A stretch of 64,000 nucleotides of DNA. Origin: Budorcas taxicolor. Lineage: Eukaryota; Chordata; Mammalia; Artiodactyla; Bovidae. The DNA lies in the NCBI RefSeq assembly GCF_023091745.1, contig NC_068910.1, positions 42,085,272 to 42,149,271 of the forward strand, given 5' to 3'. Below, piece by piece: positions 35,616 to 48,009 of the stretch. Both the position numbers and the translations under genes were made by a program. A model generated the notes under the pieces. It worked only from the letters and a program-made list of their open reading frames with translations, made no database searches and was not told the origin of the DNA. Numbering within the stretch: position 1 is the stretch's first letter; each line of letters opens with the position of its first letter.

Positions 35616-36390
35616 ACATAGCAATAGTCGTGACTGAAATCTGGAACAAATAGTCATGACTGAAACCCCCCATTATGTAGGGGAAAACAGCAGTTTAATT
35701 TGTTACCACAGTAAGTTACCTCCTATTGAAATAGGCAAGAGACCCAAACGGGAACTGAAGTTACTCAGTGACTGACCGGTGTTTCTGGATTTAAACATTT
35801 AGTGTGTTTCCGGCTGGAAGAGAAATGATGTACTAGAGAAAGAAGGACCCTCAGAAACCTGGCTAACAGAGGATCTGCCTGGTAGCTACTGTTCTGAGCA
35901 TCTGGGAATTCTGCTGGTGCTTTAGTTCTGCCTCTGGACCCTGACAAGTGGTCAGAGCTTGCTTGCAAAGGATCATAAATGAAAGAAAGACAGAAAGCCA
36001 CTTCTGGATCTTCCCTGGTGGACTCCTCCTCCCTCTCCATCCTCCATCGGAGAGGGTTGGAGAACACTGTCTTGATGGCCAGCTGCCTGGACAAGAACCA
36101 CTCTCTGTGTAAACATGCCTGGCAAATACTCTGTGGCTTGTACTCATGGCTCCAGACCATCTGCTGAGACGGCCTGCAGAGGAGATAGTGAGGTGGCTCC
36201 CTCAAGGTGAAGAAACTAAAAATGAGCTCGTGAAGTCTTTCTCAAACTGAATCTAGTGACTTTTCCCCCAAACTTCTGAAACAAAGAATAATGAATTATG
36301 TTTAGCTACATCAATCTTCTGGATTTTAGAAACCTCTGCTGAGAGTTTTTCTCTGATAGGCCCACTTGATTTCTGATTGCTAGTGAGTTA

Positions 36391-36771
36391 ACTATGGTGC
36401 TGGAGAAGATTCTCGAGAGCAAGGAATTCCTTGAGAGCAAGGATTTCCTTGGACAGCAAGGAAATCACACCAGTCAGTCCTAAAGAAAATCAACCCTGAA
36501 TATTCATTGGAAGGACTGAGGTTGAAGCTCCAATAGCTTGGCCACCTGATGCAAACAGCCGACTCATGGGAAAAGACCTTGATGCTGGGAAAGACTGAGG
36601 GCAGGAGGAGGAGGTGACAGAGGATGAGATGGTTGGATGGCATCATTGACTCAACTGGACATGAGTTTGAGCAAACTCCAAGAGATAGTGAAGGACAGGG
36701 AAGCCTGGTGTGCTGCAGCCCGAAGGGTCACAAAGAGCTAGACATGACTTAGTGACCGAACAATGAACAAC
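36391..36771 (+). mobile_element. BovB 3' end, copy G
   Basis: A 3' fragment from 'actatggtgctggagaag' to 'gaacaatgaacaac'. Flanks agtgagtta (36382-36390) and agtgggtta (36772-36780) give an 8-of-9 TSD. Near its start a short tandem array of palindromic 18-bp units is present (separate entry). The ORF C-terminus is broken. Confidence 0.88.
36415..36460 (+). repeat. 18-bp tandem array of palindromic units in BovB copy G
   Basis: Units gagagcaaggaattcctt (36415-36432) and gagagcaaggatttcctt (36433-36450) are followed by a partial third, gacagcaaggaa. The core caaggaattccttg (36420-36433) is a perfect 14-bp palindrome. Other BovB copies here have only one 'gactgcaaggaga' at this place, so the array arose in this copy. 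Confidence 0.85.
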
Positions 36772-36979
36772 AGTGGGTTACTGTGCTCTATAAACTCTGT
36801 GAAAGCTGAGGCACCATCTTTCCTATGAGCGAGTGCCCAGGGTAGTGCTCAGCACACAGCAGCTACTTGATTCACACTATGATAGGTGAATATATAGAGT
36901 ATGATCCCTTAATACAGCAGAATTTGAAGCCATTGAATGATCAGTACTTCAGACTCAATTCCTTAACTTCAAAAGAGAA

Positions 36980-37614
36980 CATACTTCAAAAAGACACATG
37001 CACCCCACTGTTCATTGCAGCACTGTTTATAATAGTCAGGACATGGAAGCAACCCAAATGACCATCAGTAGAGGAATGAATAAAGATGTGGTACATACAT
37101 ACAATGGAATATTACTTGACCATAAAAAGGGAAGAAACGGAGTCATTTGTAGAGATGTGGATGGACCTAGAGATGGTCATACAGGGTGAAGTAAGTCAGA
37201 AAGAGAAAAACATTATCACACATTAACATTCATATGTGGAATCTAAGAAGATGTTATAGATGATTTTATTTGCAAAGCAGAAATAAAGACATTGACAAAG
37301 TGATCAAACATATGGATACCAAGTGGGAAAGAAGGAGAATGAATCAGGAGATTGGGACTGACATGCATACACTATGTATAAAATATATAACTTATGAAAA
37401 CATACTGTATGGCACAGGAAACTCCACTCAGCACTCTGTGGTGACCTAAATGGGGAGGAAATCTAAAAAAGAGGGTCAGAGGGGAAATATACACACATAT
37501 ACATATATGTATATGTATGCATATATGTGTATACATATATTCATATAGCTGATTTACTTAACTCTACACTAGACACTAACATAAAACTGTAAAGCAACTA
37601 TACTCTAATAAAAA
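36980..37614 (+). mobile_element. L1 3' end (L1-C)
   Basis: The sense strand shows the ORF2 C-terminus ('tggaagcaacccaaatgacc', 'gtacatacatacaatggaa') then the 3' UTR and an A-rich end 'actctaataaaaa'. The flanks are ttaacttcaaaagagaa (36963-36979) and ttaactttaaaaagagaa (37615-37632), a TSD differing by one substitution and one A. It inserted just after a BovB copy. Confidence 0.9.
37487..37548. repeat. (CATA)n/(TATG)n-rich simple repeat in L1-C 3' UTR
   Basis: 'acacacatatacatatatg' continues as 'tatatgtatgcatatatg'. The run is partly self-complementary and may extrude a hairpin. It is part of the L1-C 3' UTR. Confidence 0.75.
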
Positions 37615-38439
37615 TTAACTTTAAAAAGAGAATGAGTAAGGATTGATAACAGTGCTAAGACTTCTTTCAACTCATCATTCTCTCCTTGCAACTTTCGAGA
37701 ATGCACTGTTCCTACCTGTGTACTTTTGTCGGGAACAAAGGTGACTACAAGGTATCCACATTGCTTTATTGTCATATTTGGAGAATCCTCAAATAGTGAA
37801 AAGTGGGACATGAGAGGGATGAGCCAACTCACAGTAAAGATCCAAGAACTAGAGAAGCCAGTTAGACGTTCAAGAAAAGGATTTAAAAAAGCAACACAAA
37901 TTACCCAGTGACAACAAACATGTGTCCACGATGGCAGCTCGCAGTAGGGAAAAAAGTCTTGTGAGGACACAGCCACTGCTATCTACTGAGAGACAAAGAT
38001 CAGTGGAGAAGATGCCCAGCAACAGTATTTAAAGTGAATTAACGAAGACTGTTCAGGCAGAGGGATCATATGCATATCTGTTTTCTAAGGTTTTCTTGGT
38101 CTGCCTGTTTTGCAAACCTCCCTTCCTCTTGTTGATTCTATGCAACAGCCTTCTAAGAAACCCCTTTTCAGGGTCAAACAAAGTTGGTTTCATTCATTTG
38201 CAAACAAGAATAAACTTCCATTCAGGGAAATACTGCCAATAGACAATTAGAGTTGCCTGGTTTCCTGTAAGGTATTATACGCTTTGGAGAGGCAGCAAGA
38301 AAAACCACTGTGTTAGGTGCTTGGGAAAGCTTTCCCTAGCAGCCTAGTACCACGAGAAGGAATGCAACATGGAGGCAGGGGCATTCTCAAATGATGAACT
38401 CTGATGACTTTGACACAATATCCAGATGCATCAAACACT

Positions 38440-38520
38440 TATTCTTCCATCCACAACTATTAATTTAGTACCTACTGTGTGCCGGGAGTTATGCTAGATT
38501 CCAAAGATGTGACAGTAAGA
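38440..38520. repeat. L2/MIR3-type relic
   Basis: 'tagtacctactgtgtgccg' and 'gagttatgctagattcc' match the widely spread 'acctactatgtgccaggc' type end of old LINE2/MIR elements. Strand not assigned. Confidence 0.5.
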
Positions 38521-38589
38521 TGTAAGTCTCCAGCCATCTCAGGTCAGAAATATCGGTCCTGAGATCCAGCTGCCTGCATGGGAATACTG

Positions 38590-38710
38590 GTATTATCACT
38601 TCCAGCTATGAGATCCTAGGCAGTTGACTTCACCTCTCCATGCCTGTCTCATCAGTATGATAGTATTAACAGCATCCACCACATTCAGTTGCTGTATTAA
38701 TTATTGATAG
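38590..38710 (+). repeat. MIR SINE relic
   Basis: 'gagatcctaggcagttgact', 'cacctctccatgcctgtc' and 'atgatagtattaacagc' follow the MIR core order on the plus strand. Confidence 0.6.
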
Positions 38711-41415
38711 TGCAGTACCCCATACAGTTACTGTGTTAATTTATTTAATCCTCCCTGTAACACTTGTAGAACAGTCCCTCATATGAATGATGAGTCTGAT
38801 ATGTTAGGGGTGACTTCTTTTCTGAATTCTATCAGTAGTAGTATTGGATGAAAGTTGGATACAGAAGAGGCAACAGATAAACATAATACATTTGAAAAGT
38901 GCTGTAAACAAGGATATGCAGAAAAGTGCATGTCAAAAAGATGCACATTGAAAAGAAAAACCTAGAAAAGCCATTCCAAACAAGTAATGCCTAAGCTAAG
39001 ACCTGAAGGGTGTCTGGGAACCATCGAGTATGAGTGGGAATGGGCAAAGCTGGAGGAAACAGAATGTCTGTAGGGTCAGAGGATCGAGGGGCACAGGAGG
39101 TTAAGAGAAATGAACCACATTCAGGATGGTTAAAGGCCATATGCAAGCAGAGTGGTGGGGAAGGGAGAGGGAGCTCTGAGAGATGGGAGCTGGAGACGTA
39201 AGCAGGAGCTGAAGCGTGACCATTTGTACCAAAGACCAGTGGACATCCGCCGAAGAGCTCTGAGCAGAGGAGAGTTATGATCAGCAACATTCAATGGACA
39301 CAGTCAAGAATACACTGAAAACCCATGGGGAGAGCATTCAGACCAGTGTTTCCACAAGTGGAGCTGACATGGTGCTTAAGATACATATGTAAGAGCAGAG
39401 TAAAGAGAACTTGGTAATCTATTCAAGGTAAGAAAACCACAGGAAAAGGAGAAATATCAAATGAGACCCCAGCTTCCCCCACAGACCGTAAGACAGAAAG
39501 TGATGCCCTTTAATGGAATATGAAACCAGAGGCAGTAGTAGATTCCGGGTGAGGGAAAAGGGAAGGTAAATGTATCTGGGGGCAAATTGACTTTCAGATG
39601 CCATGGGGATACCTAGATAGGTAATTCCAGTAGGCATCTGTGGGGCTCAGGGTCAGAAGTCTGAGCTGCTGATTTAGAAATGAATGCCAGTGGCAGTGAA
39701 CTGAAGACATTATTAAAAAATGATGTGTTGACTGAGAAGACATCCTAGAATGGAATCCAGAAGGAAAAACTATCACTTAAGGGTCTGCTCAAAGGCTATG
39801 AAAAAGAATGGAAGGGGGCAGGCAGGGAATTAGGAGCAAGCCCAGAAAAAGCAGCAACATGGACTCCAAAAAGGAGGGATTGCAGCAAGAGGTGTCATCA
39901 ACAACATAGAACGCTGTAAAAAGTTCCAGCAAGGTTAGCAATGGAACCTGTCAACCGACAGAGTGGTGCCCAATTAGAAGACCGGTTTCAGTGATGATAC
40001 AGAAAGCCAGTTTCTGTGGTTTTAGGATGCAAAAGCCAGACCAGTAATAGGTTAAGGAGGAATAAACGCAAGATGAGGAAGTAAGACAAACAATACAAAC
40101 AAAAATTTTAAGCATTCAACCTGTAAAGAATATGAAAGATGTAACATTAGAGTAGTTGAAGGACGGATCTGAAGGAAGAAGTATGGAAGAGACTGGCTTC
40201 AGGACCCTTTCTCTGACGACTGTTTCTTTCACTTCAACAAAGAATATCCTTCCGCTAAGTCCAGCCATTGTTCAAAGATGCCATACAAGCTATTTTAAAA
40301 CACAGTATGAAGGCCACATAGAAAAAACAAGTCTACCTTTGGCCCAGAATGATAACCTGGAAAACATCATAATCTTGAAGATTCAAGAGTTTTAGATTTA
40401 TATATAAACTGAAATATGTTTAAGCTCCTGAAGCATTTATTTATTTTAGTGCAGATGATTTATTGGGACAGCCAGCTACAACTTTCCTCAGTTTACATTC
40501 CTTTTATATTTTTGTCACCTTTTTGACAATAAGATGCCATAGTACCTGATTATAAAATAATTTAATTTTGATACTTTTTACAACATTTGAAAAGTTAATT
40601 TTCTCCATGATTCTCATATTTGAACTTTATTTTATTATTTGTGTAACTGTATGCGTATGCTTCAAAATTTTGAAACCAGATGCTTTCATTTTGCAAGGTG
40701 ATGAATTCCAGGTTCTGGGAATAATAATTTGGATGTAATAATAATATAATTTAAAATATGTTTCACTGACTTATTACACCAATGTTGATGCTGTTAAGAG
40801 AACTTAAATGAATTAAACTCAGTACAAACATAGTAGAAAAGGGAGGTTTCTAAGCAACAAGCAACAACAATAAAAATAGGTTGAGACTTAACCATCTGGA
40901 AGTTTACTTAGAAATTAACAACTTTGGGAAAATTTATCAAAGTACACAGCTAGATCAATTACATTTTATTCTGGAAATGGTAACAGATGACATTCAAATT
41001 GCATATGATAAGCAAATTGAGTATCAGACACTGAAAATTCGAGACATATACCAGACACTGAAAATTCTCAGTTAGGCAGCACAACATTGATTCAGAAGGC
41101 CCAGCACTGTGATAGTGAAATACCTGTGACGTTGCTGTATAGGAGGCTGAATCTCATGGTCCTTGGAAGTTTCCCTCCATACACTTAGTAACTGTGGCAC
41201 ACTACAGTTCAACTACCTCTTTTTGTTAGGGCTTGATAAAGCCTGAATGCACTTTCTTAGTTAATGGAAATGTTCAAGCACTACTGCAAACAGCAAATAA
41301 ATTTTCAAAAAGGAATGTCTTAACTATGCACTTAGTTGAATAAAAAGTTGATGGTAGAATCTAGGTAGAGTATATAGATGTGCACCATATAATTATTTCC
41401 ATTGTAGTATATGCC

Positions 41416-41631
41416 TATGTCCCCTGGTAGCTCAAGTGGTAAAGAATCTGCCTGCAATGTAGGAGACCTGGGTTCAGTCCCTGGGTTGGGAAGATCTCCT
41501 GGAGAAAGGAATGGCAACCCACTCCAGTATTCTTGGCTGGGGAATTCCATGGCCTGGGGAGCCTGCCAGACTACAATCCATGGGGTCACAGAGTCGGATG
41601 CGACTGAGTGACTATGACTAACACATACACA
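41416..41631 (+). mobile_element. Bov-tA SINE
   Basis: A tRNA-like head ('cctggtagctcaagtggtaa', B-box-like ggttcagtcc at 41471-41480) is joined to a Bov-A body. The A box tagctcaagtgg (41428-41439) is good; the B box is decayed. Flanks tagtatatgcc (41405-41415) and tagtatatatgcc (41632-41644) differ by one TA unit and act as the TSD. Length is about 215 bp. Confidence 0.92.
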
Positions 41632-41703
41632 TAGTATATATGCCTCAAGAAAAAATGTTAATTCAAGTAGGAGGTTTGAAACAGGTTTAAATATGACAGT
41701 TAT

Positions 41704-42003
41704 AACCAGTCCATCCTAAAGGAGATCAGTCCTGGGTGTTCACTGGAAGGACTGATGCTGAGGCTGAAACTCCAATACTTTGGCCACCTCATGCGAAGAG
41801 CTGACTCATTGGAAAAGACCCTGATGCTGGGAAAGATTGAAGGCAGGAGCAGAAGGGGTGAGATGGCTGGATGGCATCACCGACTCGATGCACATGAGTT
41901 TAGGTGAACTCTGGGAGTTGATGATGGTCAGGGAGGCCTGGCGTGCTGTGATTCATGGGGTTGCAAAGAGTCGGACATGACTGAGTGACTGAACTGAACT
42001 GAA
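41704..42003 (+). mobile_element. BovB 3' end, copy H
   Basis: A 300-bp fragment from 'aaccagtccatcctaaagg' to the terminal 'ctgaactgaactgaa'. It keeps much of the 3' consensus. No clear TSD was found. Confidence 0.9.
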
Positions 42004-43514
42004 TAGTAAAGTGAAAATACACAGATAAAATCTTAAATTAGCACAGAACAAAAAGCATTCATAAGTGAAAAGACAAGGTAAATAAAGAAAATATTTTTTA
42101 AAAGACTAATAGATAATAAACATAAAATATGGAGGAAATAAGACAACATATCACAATAGAGTTAAATGGCTGCATCCTTTTACTAAAATACCTACCTATG
42201 TGATGCCTATAATAAATACCAGCAACACAAAAGGGGAAGGAAAAGTTTTAAACAGTAAAAGAAGCAAAGAAAGTAAAAAGGAATCTCTTCAATAATTCTA
42301 CAAAAACAGAAATTATTTAAATATGCAGCCTTCCTTTGAATCCAAGCCAAGAGGGAATGGTTTGATTTTGCCTTTTTGGATGTTTCAATCACTTTCTTCC
42401 CTCCTTCCTTAAGTGTTAGGAATCAAGCTGAGTAAGACACTAAGCAGCAACTTAAAAGGCCAAAGTTAAAAGTGTTGATTTGCACTCAAGTAGATTTCAT
42501 GGGCTTTGGTCTATTTCTCTCCGAAGTTGGGGGTTTCCTTTCTCTGTATCCTTTTCTCCAAAGTGTTGGGCTCTGAGTCTCAAAGGGAATGACATGTTTG
42601 ATTTTCATTTCTTAAAGGGCTTCTGACTCTTTGGGTTTAGGATGTTAAGAGCTTACATAACTTATAGCATAGTGATTTACCAAGTGCTGAAATCTCACAG
42701 CAACCCAGAAGATTGGGGTAAAATTATCAGACCTCAAAACAACCACGTGAAAGTTGGAAGACCCAAGCAACTCTCTTGCCTATATGATGATATGAAACAA
42801 GTTCGCAAGAACTTTTGGTACCATGGGAACCCTCACCATCATCCTCAACAAAACAAGCACCTCATGCATCCTGCAATACTGTAGGGGCGGTGTGGGATCA
42901 CAGGAGTCAACACCTCACCTTGTAAACAGAAAATAAGCGAATACAAGCAGTGAATGTCTGCTAAATATTTCACTCTAGAATAGGTGGGACTGTTGCATGA
43001 TAGAATATAGTTCAGATGCAAGGATAAACGTAATCCACATCTGCTCCTAAATTCTGACTACTTCCCAGGGATAGGGAAAAACAGCATCAACCCATTTTTA
43101 TTACATATCATAGGCTAGTCTTTTAAAACAGACAATAGTCAAAACATTTCAGTAAGAAATGATGACTTCCCAAGAGTTATCAGGAGTGAAGGAATATTCA
43201 CATCCTACTAATTGTTTTCTGTGCCATAAATCAAACACAAAACGTTTATGGTACGTTTATCTTATGCCAAGCACTATATTATGTGATTTAGGAAGACTAT
43301 TTTATTTGGTCTTCATGAATAAATCCTATTACTGTCTCTTTTCACAGAGGAAGAGAGACAACCTCTGAGCATCTCAGGAACTGACTTCTGTGTATGTGAC
43401 CCTAGCAAATACCAGAGCAAAGACTTGGGCTAGGTTCTATCTGACATGCAATCTGATGATTATTTTCCCACAAGTTCTACAGACTCCCTAAGAAAGTCAA
43501 ATTAGGGCAGTCGT
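42004..43514. other. Unique sequence, no gene
   Basis: AT-rich sequence without a credible gene or young repeat. An old MIR-like block near 43.2-43.4 kb is listed separately. Confidence 0.5.
43215..43400 (-). repeat. MIR SINE relic
   Basis: 'atgccaagcactatattatg', 'ggtcttcatgaataaatcc' and 'ttcacagaggaagagag' follow the MIR pattern on the minus strand. Diverged. Confidence 0.5.
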
Positions 43515-43524
43515 ATACTGAGAT

Positions 43525-43798
43525 GCAGAGAAGGCAATGGCACCCCACTCCAGTACTCTTGCCTGGAAAATCCCATGGATGGAGGAGCCTGGTGGACTGC
43601 AGTCCATGGGGTCGCTATGAGTAGGACACGACTGAGTGACTTCACTTTCACTTTTCACTTTTCTGCATTGGAGCAGGAAATGGCAACCCACTCCAGTGTT
43701 CTTGCCTGGAGAATCCCAGGGACGGGGGAGCCTGGTGGGCTGCCATCTGTGGGGTCGCACAGAGTCGGACGTGACTGAAGCGACTTAGCAGCAGCAGC
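43525..43798 (+). mobile_element. Bov-A2 SINE (two-monomer)
   Basis: First monomer 'gagaaggcaatggcacccc', linker 'cacttttcacttt', second monomer ending 'gaagcgacttagc' and a short AGC tail. Flanks atactgagat (43515-43524) and atattgagat (43799-43808) form a 9-of-10 TSD. CpG sites are mostly retained, so it is fairly young. Confidence 0.94.
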
Positions 43799-43808
43799 AT
43801 ATTGAGAT

Positions 43809-46800
43809 AAGGAAAACTGTGTTATTTCATAGGAGGTTTGGCAGATACTAAATTCTTCCTATGTGAATCCTAAAAGAGTTAGATAATTTCTAGGGAAAAA
43901 AATAAACTATGGCATACTGCTTAAATTTGGGAATCTTGAAATTAACATTGAGAGTACGGTGGGTGCCATACCTACTTCATAGCAGATTTTCAAAGTCTCT
44001 CTATATTATTATATGCAATAATAATACCCCATTATTAATCAGTTCTTTTTATATTATTTCTCTTATGTTAGGTTTCTCTCCTACCTCATGCCTTTTTCCC
44101 CATAAGTTACAATTTCCTGGACTCCCTAAAAATGGAGAGGTAGTAGAGAGCACAATAGCAAATAACAGTGAGTGCCAGGACTTTCCCCCTCATTTTCTTT
44201 AAGTTATCTCTGATTCCCTTGATAATTTAAGAGAATGAAGGAAACGTGGACTTATTTCAAAGTTACCGCAAACCAATCTTTGTAAAATGGCACATCAATT
44301 TTAAGATCTGGGAAATGATTTCAGATATAAAAGGGTAAACACAAAACCTAACTGAACTTAAAAGTTCCTGGCCATAATTATGAAAATTAATACGATGCAT
44401 ATGGAAAATTCTAACAAGTTACTCAGCACTTAATGCAGCAACTGCTTACCTGGCAAACACAGTCTCTTCTTGAAGTAAAGAAGAAGATAGAAATGAAAAG
44501 ATTTGAGCAACTGGAAGAGTCCACTGTAAGTCACAAGCACACTTGCCTACAGAGATGAGGCAGATGCTGGACCAAGGAGGACCCGTTGGGACCATGAGGA
44601 TGCTGCATCTGAAGAGGGCAGCAGCTACCCAGCTCCAGTGGATTTCTGCCTCGTAGGAGTGTGGGGTCCAGGTCACAGGCTCTTCCAAGTTTTAAACGTA
44701 AGAAGGACTTTCAGATGTTTCATGTGGAATTTTCTCATATTTAAACTATTGTGAGGTTCAGAAAACAACAACCACAACATCGCTGCCTCCAAACTGGAGC
44801 CAAGATAAAGCAACAAGTGGCTCAACTCCTGGCTACTTTCAACTATTGTAAAAATAAACAGAAACCTTAATTAAAACAGAGTCAGGAGGCCAGACTGACT
44901 TCTCATGGCCTATAAGGAGAGCAGAGCCCAACATGAACGAGAAGAACTTTCCTTTCTTTCCTGGCAAGAGCTCAGCCAGTGAGAGACTGTCACAGTTCAG
45001 CCGATGAAAAGGCATCCACTCTGTGTTTACTGTGACTCTCCCAACGTCTGTTTCCCTCCACAAAAGAGTGCTCCCTCTCCTTTCTCCCTCTCCATTTTTG
45101 CTGGGGAGTTGCTCGGGGTCACTGTCGTTGTAGACCCTGAACCACAATTCTTTGATGACCTTGAATAAACCCACTTGTGCTGGAGAAATAACTGGCAGTC
45201 TATTTTAGGTCAAGGTCACCCTACTTAAGCATTGAACCCTAGGCAAAACATAGAACTCACTCAAAATCAGACATTTAGAAAGAGACAGGCTTTAAAATAG
45301 AACCCAGCATCCCTCACCCTCTCTCTATTTATGTCACAACCCTCAAAGAGATGACGGATGAGGCTTTCTTGTTCGCTGTTCCTCCAGGACGTAATGGTAA
45401 GCCCAGAACTGAGCCGTAATGCGGGGAATAAACTGAAGACAAGAAGTAAACATAGACAACACTCTGCACTGTAGCCCTTCTCTGTCCATCAGTCAGTCAA
45501 GGATGCACTATTAGCTCCTTAGAAATAGCAAGTTCTACCCTTGGGCAGGCTGTTAGCATCAATAAAGGTGATTCTTCTTAGCGTCTTCACCATTAAGTGA
45601 ATCAAGAACCATGCTTGGGAGAAGAATCATCACTGAAACACGACACAAGGCAAAAAATAAAAATAAAAACTAAGTTTATTAGTATTTATATCATATGGCA
45701 TTTTTCTCAAGGTGTTTTTCAAAATTATTTTAAAATATCAATTCTTGCCTGCAATCATGTCTCATTACAAGTCAATGAAAATTCATGGCTCTTTTGCTCT
45801 TTGTATTACTCAAAGCACTCAGAGAGCCACAGAATGAGATTAAGAACATCTCACACTCTGAGATTCTCTACAGGAGACTTGTCTGGTCCCTCACATATAT
45901 TGAATCAATCTTCTGCTATCCCAGGCTTTGGTCTCACCCCAAGCAAACCCACAGACTAGCAGATTCAATATGTCATTTCTATTTCCCAACTATGTTAAAA
46001 ACAAATTCAAAATTAGTAAGAAAAAGAAACTTTGCCCTCATATCATCCAAAAACATCTCTTTTAACCTCTCCCTTAGAGAAAGTCTGGTCTAAATACAGC
46101 ATTTTACAAACTTTAATGTTATCAAGCTTCCTGATTTCTGATAATGATGTTTCCTTCATTATGAAGTATCCAGTGTTGCAGGGAAATGTGTTTCCTATAT
46201 TATATCTGTGCAAATATTAAGAGTAATACAAAATACATGTTGTCTTAAATGTGTCAGACATTCTGGCCTGTCTATGGACATTCTAGCTGTCTATGAGACA
46301 GCTACTACTGACTCCAAGGCACAGATGAAGAAACTGGGACAGAGGTAAGTTACGTAAGTGGCCAAAGATTATCAAGCCAGTTGTAGCAAAGCTAGCACTT
46401 CAGTCCAGGAAATCTACCTTCAAAATCCAAATACTTACTAGACCATGCTCCCTCACTACAAAGCATCAGCAAGAATACTCCTGGCTGTCTCACACCTGCC
46501 ATGGTTAACAGACACACTACGAGGAAGCTAGGGGCCTGGAGGTCCTAGCAGTCTTTGGTCCCATACTAAAGGCTTTCCTCAGGACGCTCTAACCCTAAGG
46601 GCATAAGATGTAGGATCATCTTTAATCAGGGCTCTTGAGAACTCAGTATTATTCTGGAAGCCATTGCAAGTCTGTGGGGAAAATTTTTGAGAAGGAGATA
46701 AAGTCTATCTATGCACTGAGGGGGAAGTATTATCTGCTTAGCCTTAAGATTGTTTCATCTCTAAACAGGAGACATATTGGGGAAGATCTGAAACAAGCAA

Positions 46801-46825
46801 GAGCAAGTGCGAGGTGCCTTCCTAT
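43809..46825. other. Unique sequence, no gene
   Basis: Nothing coding is supported. The 111-codon minus-strand frame at 44839-45174 and the frames at 45597-46093 have no recognised domain. A MIR relic lies near 46.3 kb. Confidence 0.5.
46315..46400 (-). repeat. MIR SINE relic
   Basis: 'cacagatgaagaaactggg', 'acagaggtaagttacgta' and 'gctagcacttcagtcc' match the MIR core on the minus strand. Confidence 0.65.
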
Positions 46826-46841
46826 CCAGCAGACCACCCAA

Positions 46842-47048
46842 AAAGTGTTAAGTCGCTCAGTCGTGTCTGACGATTTGTGACCCTATGGACTGTAGCCTGC
46901 CAGGATCCTCAGTCCATGGGATTTCTCAGGTAAGAATACTGGAGTGGGTAGACATGTCCTTCTCCAGGGGATCTTCCTGACCTGGGGATCAAACCTGGGT
47001 CTCTTGCATTGCAGGCTAACTCTTTACTGTCTGAGCCACCAGGGAAGC
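46842..47048 (-). mobile_element. Bov-tA SINE
   Basis: Read on the minus strand it starts 'gggcttccctggtggctcag' and contains the tRNA-like head, then the Bov-A body, ending near 'agtcgctcagtcgtgtctg' on the plus strand. The TSD is ccagcagaccacccaa (46826-46841) and ccagcaggctacccaa (47049-47064), 14 of 16 identical. Confidence 0.92.
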
Positions 47049-47214
47049 CCAGCAGGCTACCCAAGACCTTCCAGCACACTGGCTGCCTGCAGGGCTGAGG
47101 AGGAGGAAGGGCCAAGAGGGCACTAATGGGAGACACAGGTTCAAACTGGATTTAAGTCAATAACATTTGGCAAGTAGTCTGTAAACTCTCTCATTTTATT
47201 CTTCTGGTAATTCC

Positions 47215-47295
47215 AAAAGGCAGATGTTACTGTAACTGGACACATAAAGAAATTGAGGTGCAGAGTTTTTAAACCACTTAACTAACTTCAGCCCT
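47215..47295 (-). repeat. MIR SINE relic
   Basis: 'cacataaagaaattgaggtg' and 'cagagtttttaaaccactta' match the MIR core on the minus strand, diverged. Confidence 0.55.
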
Positions 47296-47361
47296 GTTGG
47301 GAAGCAAGACCCAGAAAGCAAAACCTCAGGCCTATGTGAACAAGTTTATGTTCTACAAGCA

Positions 47362-47410
47362 GTGGTGGCGGCGGGGGCGGCGGGGGGAGGGGGGGGGGGG
47401 CAGGGGCGGT
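47362..47410 (+). repeat. G-rich tract with G-quadruplex potential
   Basis: At least four runs of three or more G lie within 45 bp, including a run of 12 G (47389-47400) and several CpG. It could fold as a G-quadruplex in single-stranded form. It sits in otherwise AT-rich sequence and belongs to no repeat I recognise. Confidence 0.85.
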
Positions 47411-48009
47411 GAAGACCACCAGCCAGATACTCCTAGATTTCAATCATTCATGAAAAAGTGTAAGCAATATTAAGTCTATGGATTTTTAAGGTGTTTTCTC
47501 AGGATGCTGTTTATTTTGATATCCACATTTACACTGTGCATATGGCTCTGTGAAATGGTCCCCATTTATATTCAGAGAAAAGCAGAGAAAATAAATAGGC
47601 TGGCATTAAGTATGCTGGAACTAGAAATTACAGCATTAAAGGATATGAAGGCACTAGCCCTAGAATTTCTCAAGAAAATCTCTCAAGGAAATGCCCCTCA
47701 CCCTCCAAGTTTCCAGATTTACAAATGACACCTCCCAGAATGCAAGGAATTAAATAAGAGCAGAAGCCAAACTTGGGCATCACATCACAAATAGCAAAAC
47801 TCAATATGTCAGAGAACGTCTACCCTAACTTAGCGCCTACCAAACAAGATAAAAAAAGAAACGGTGGTTAAAGTCAACTGGCCAAGGTCAAAGAGCAAGC
47901 ATGCTGGACAAGCATAAACATTCGGGTCATCCTTGTTATTAGATCAGGATACTGTCCTCCACTTTCCGGTTATCGTGCAAGGCTTATAAGAAGGGTGCAG
48001 GACTCAGGA

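Larger units (their letters stand above)
32791..36381. other. Unique and ancient sequence, no gene
   Basis: No young repeat and no credible gene. The 146-codon minus-strand frame at 35765-36205 shows no domain, signal peptide or family resemblance I can see. Two MIR relics and a microsatellite are listed separately. Confidence 0.5.
37633..41404. other. Unique and ancient sequence, no gene
   Basis: No gene supported. L2/MIR relics are present near 38.4-38.7 kb. The 38.96-39.33 kb stretch ('gctaagacctgaagggtgt', 'gagcagaggagagttatga') may be a further old dispersed repeat. Confidence 0.45.

Noticed and set aside
35765..36205. 146-codon minus-strand open frame
   Set aside because: No signal peptide, domain or low-complexity logic. 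An overlapping 94-codon frame on the same strand shows that stops are simply rare here. No repeat-independent support for a gene.
37605..37976. 123-codon minus-strand frame and 61-codon plus-strand frame (37726-37911) over the same DNA
   Set aside because: The minus-strand frame starts within the L1-C end; neither resembles a known protein. Not enough to call an exon.
41411..41611. tRNA gene candidate
   Set aside because: Only the head of the Bov-tA SINE is tRNA-like; no full cloverleaf with mature ends, and the body is Bov-A.
44839..45174. 111-codon minus-strand open frame
   Set aside because: No recognised family and no splice or promoter context; length is within chance for this amount of sequence.
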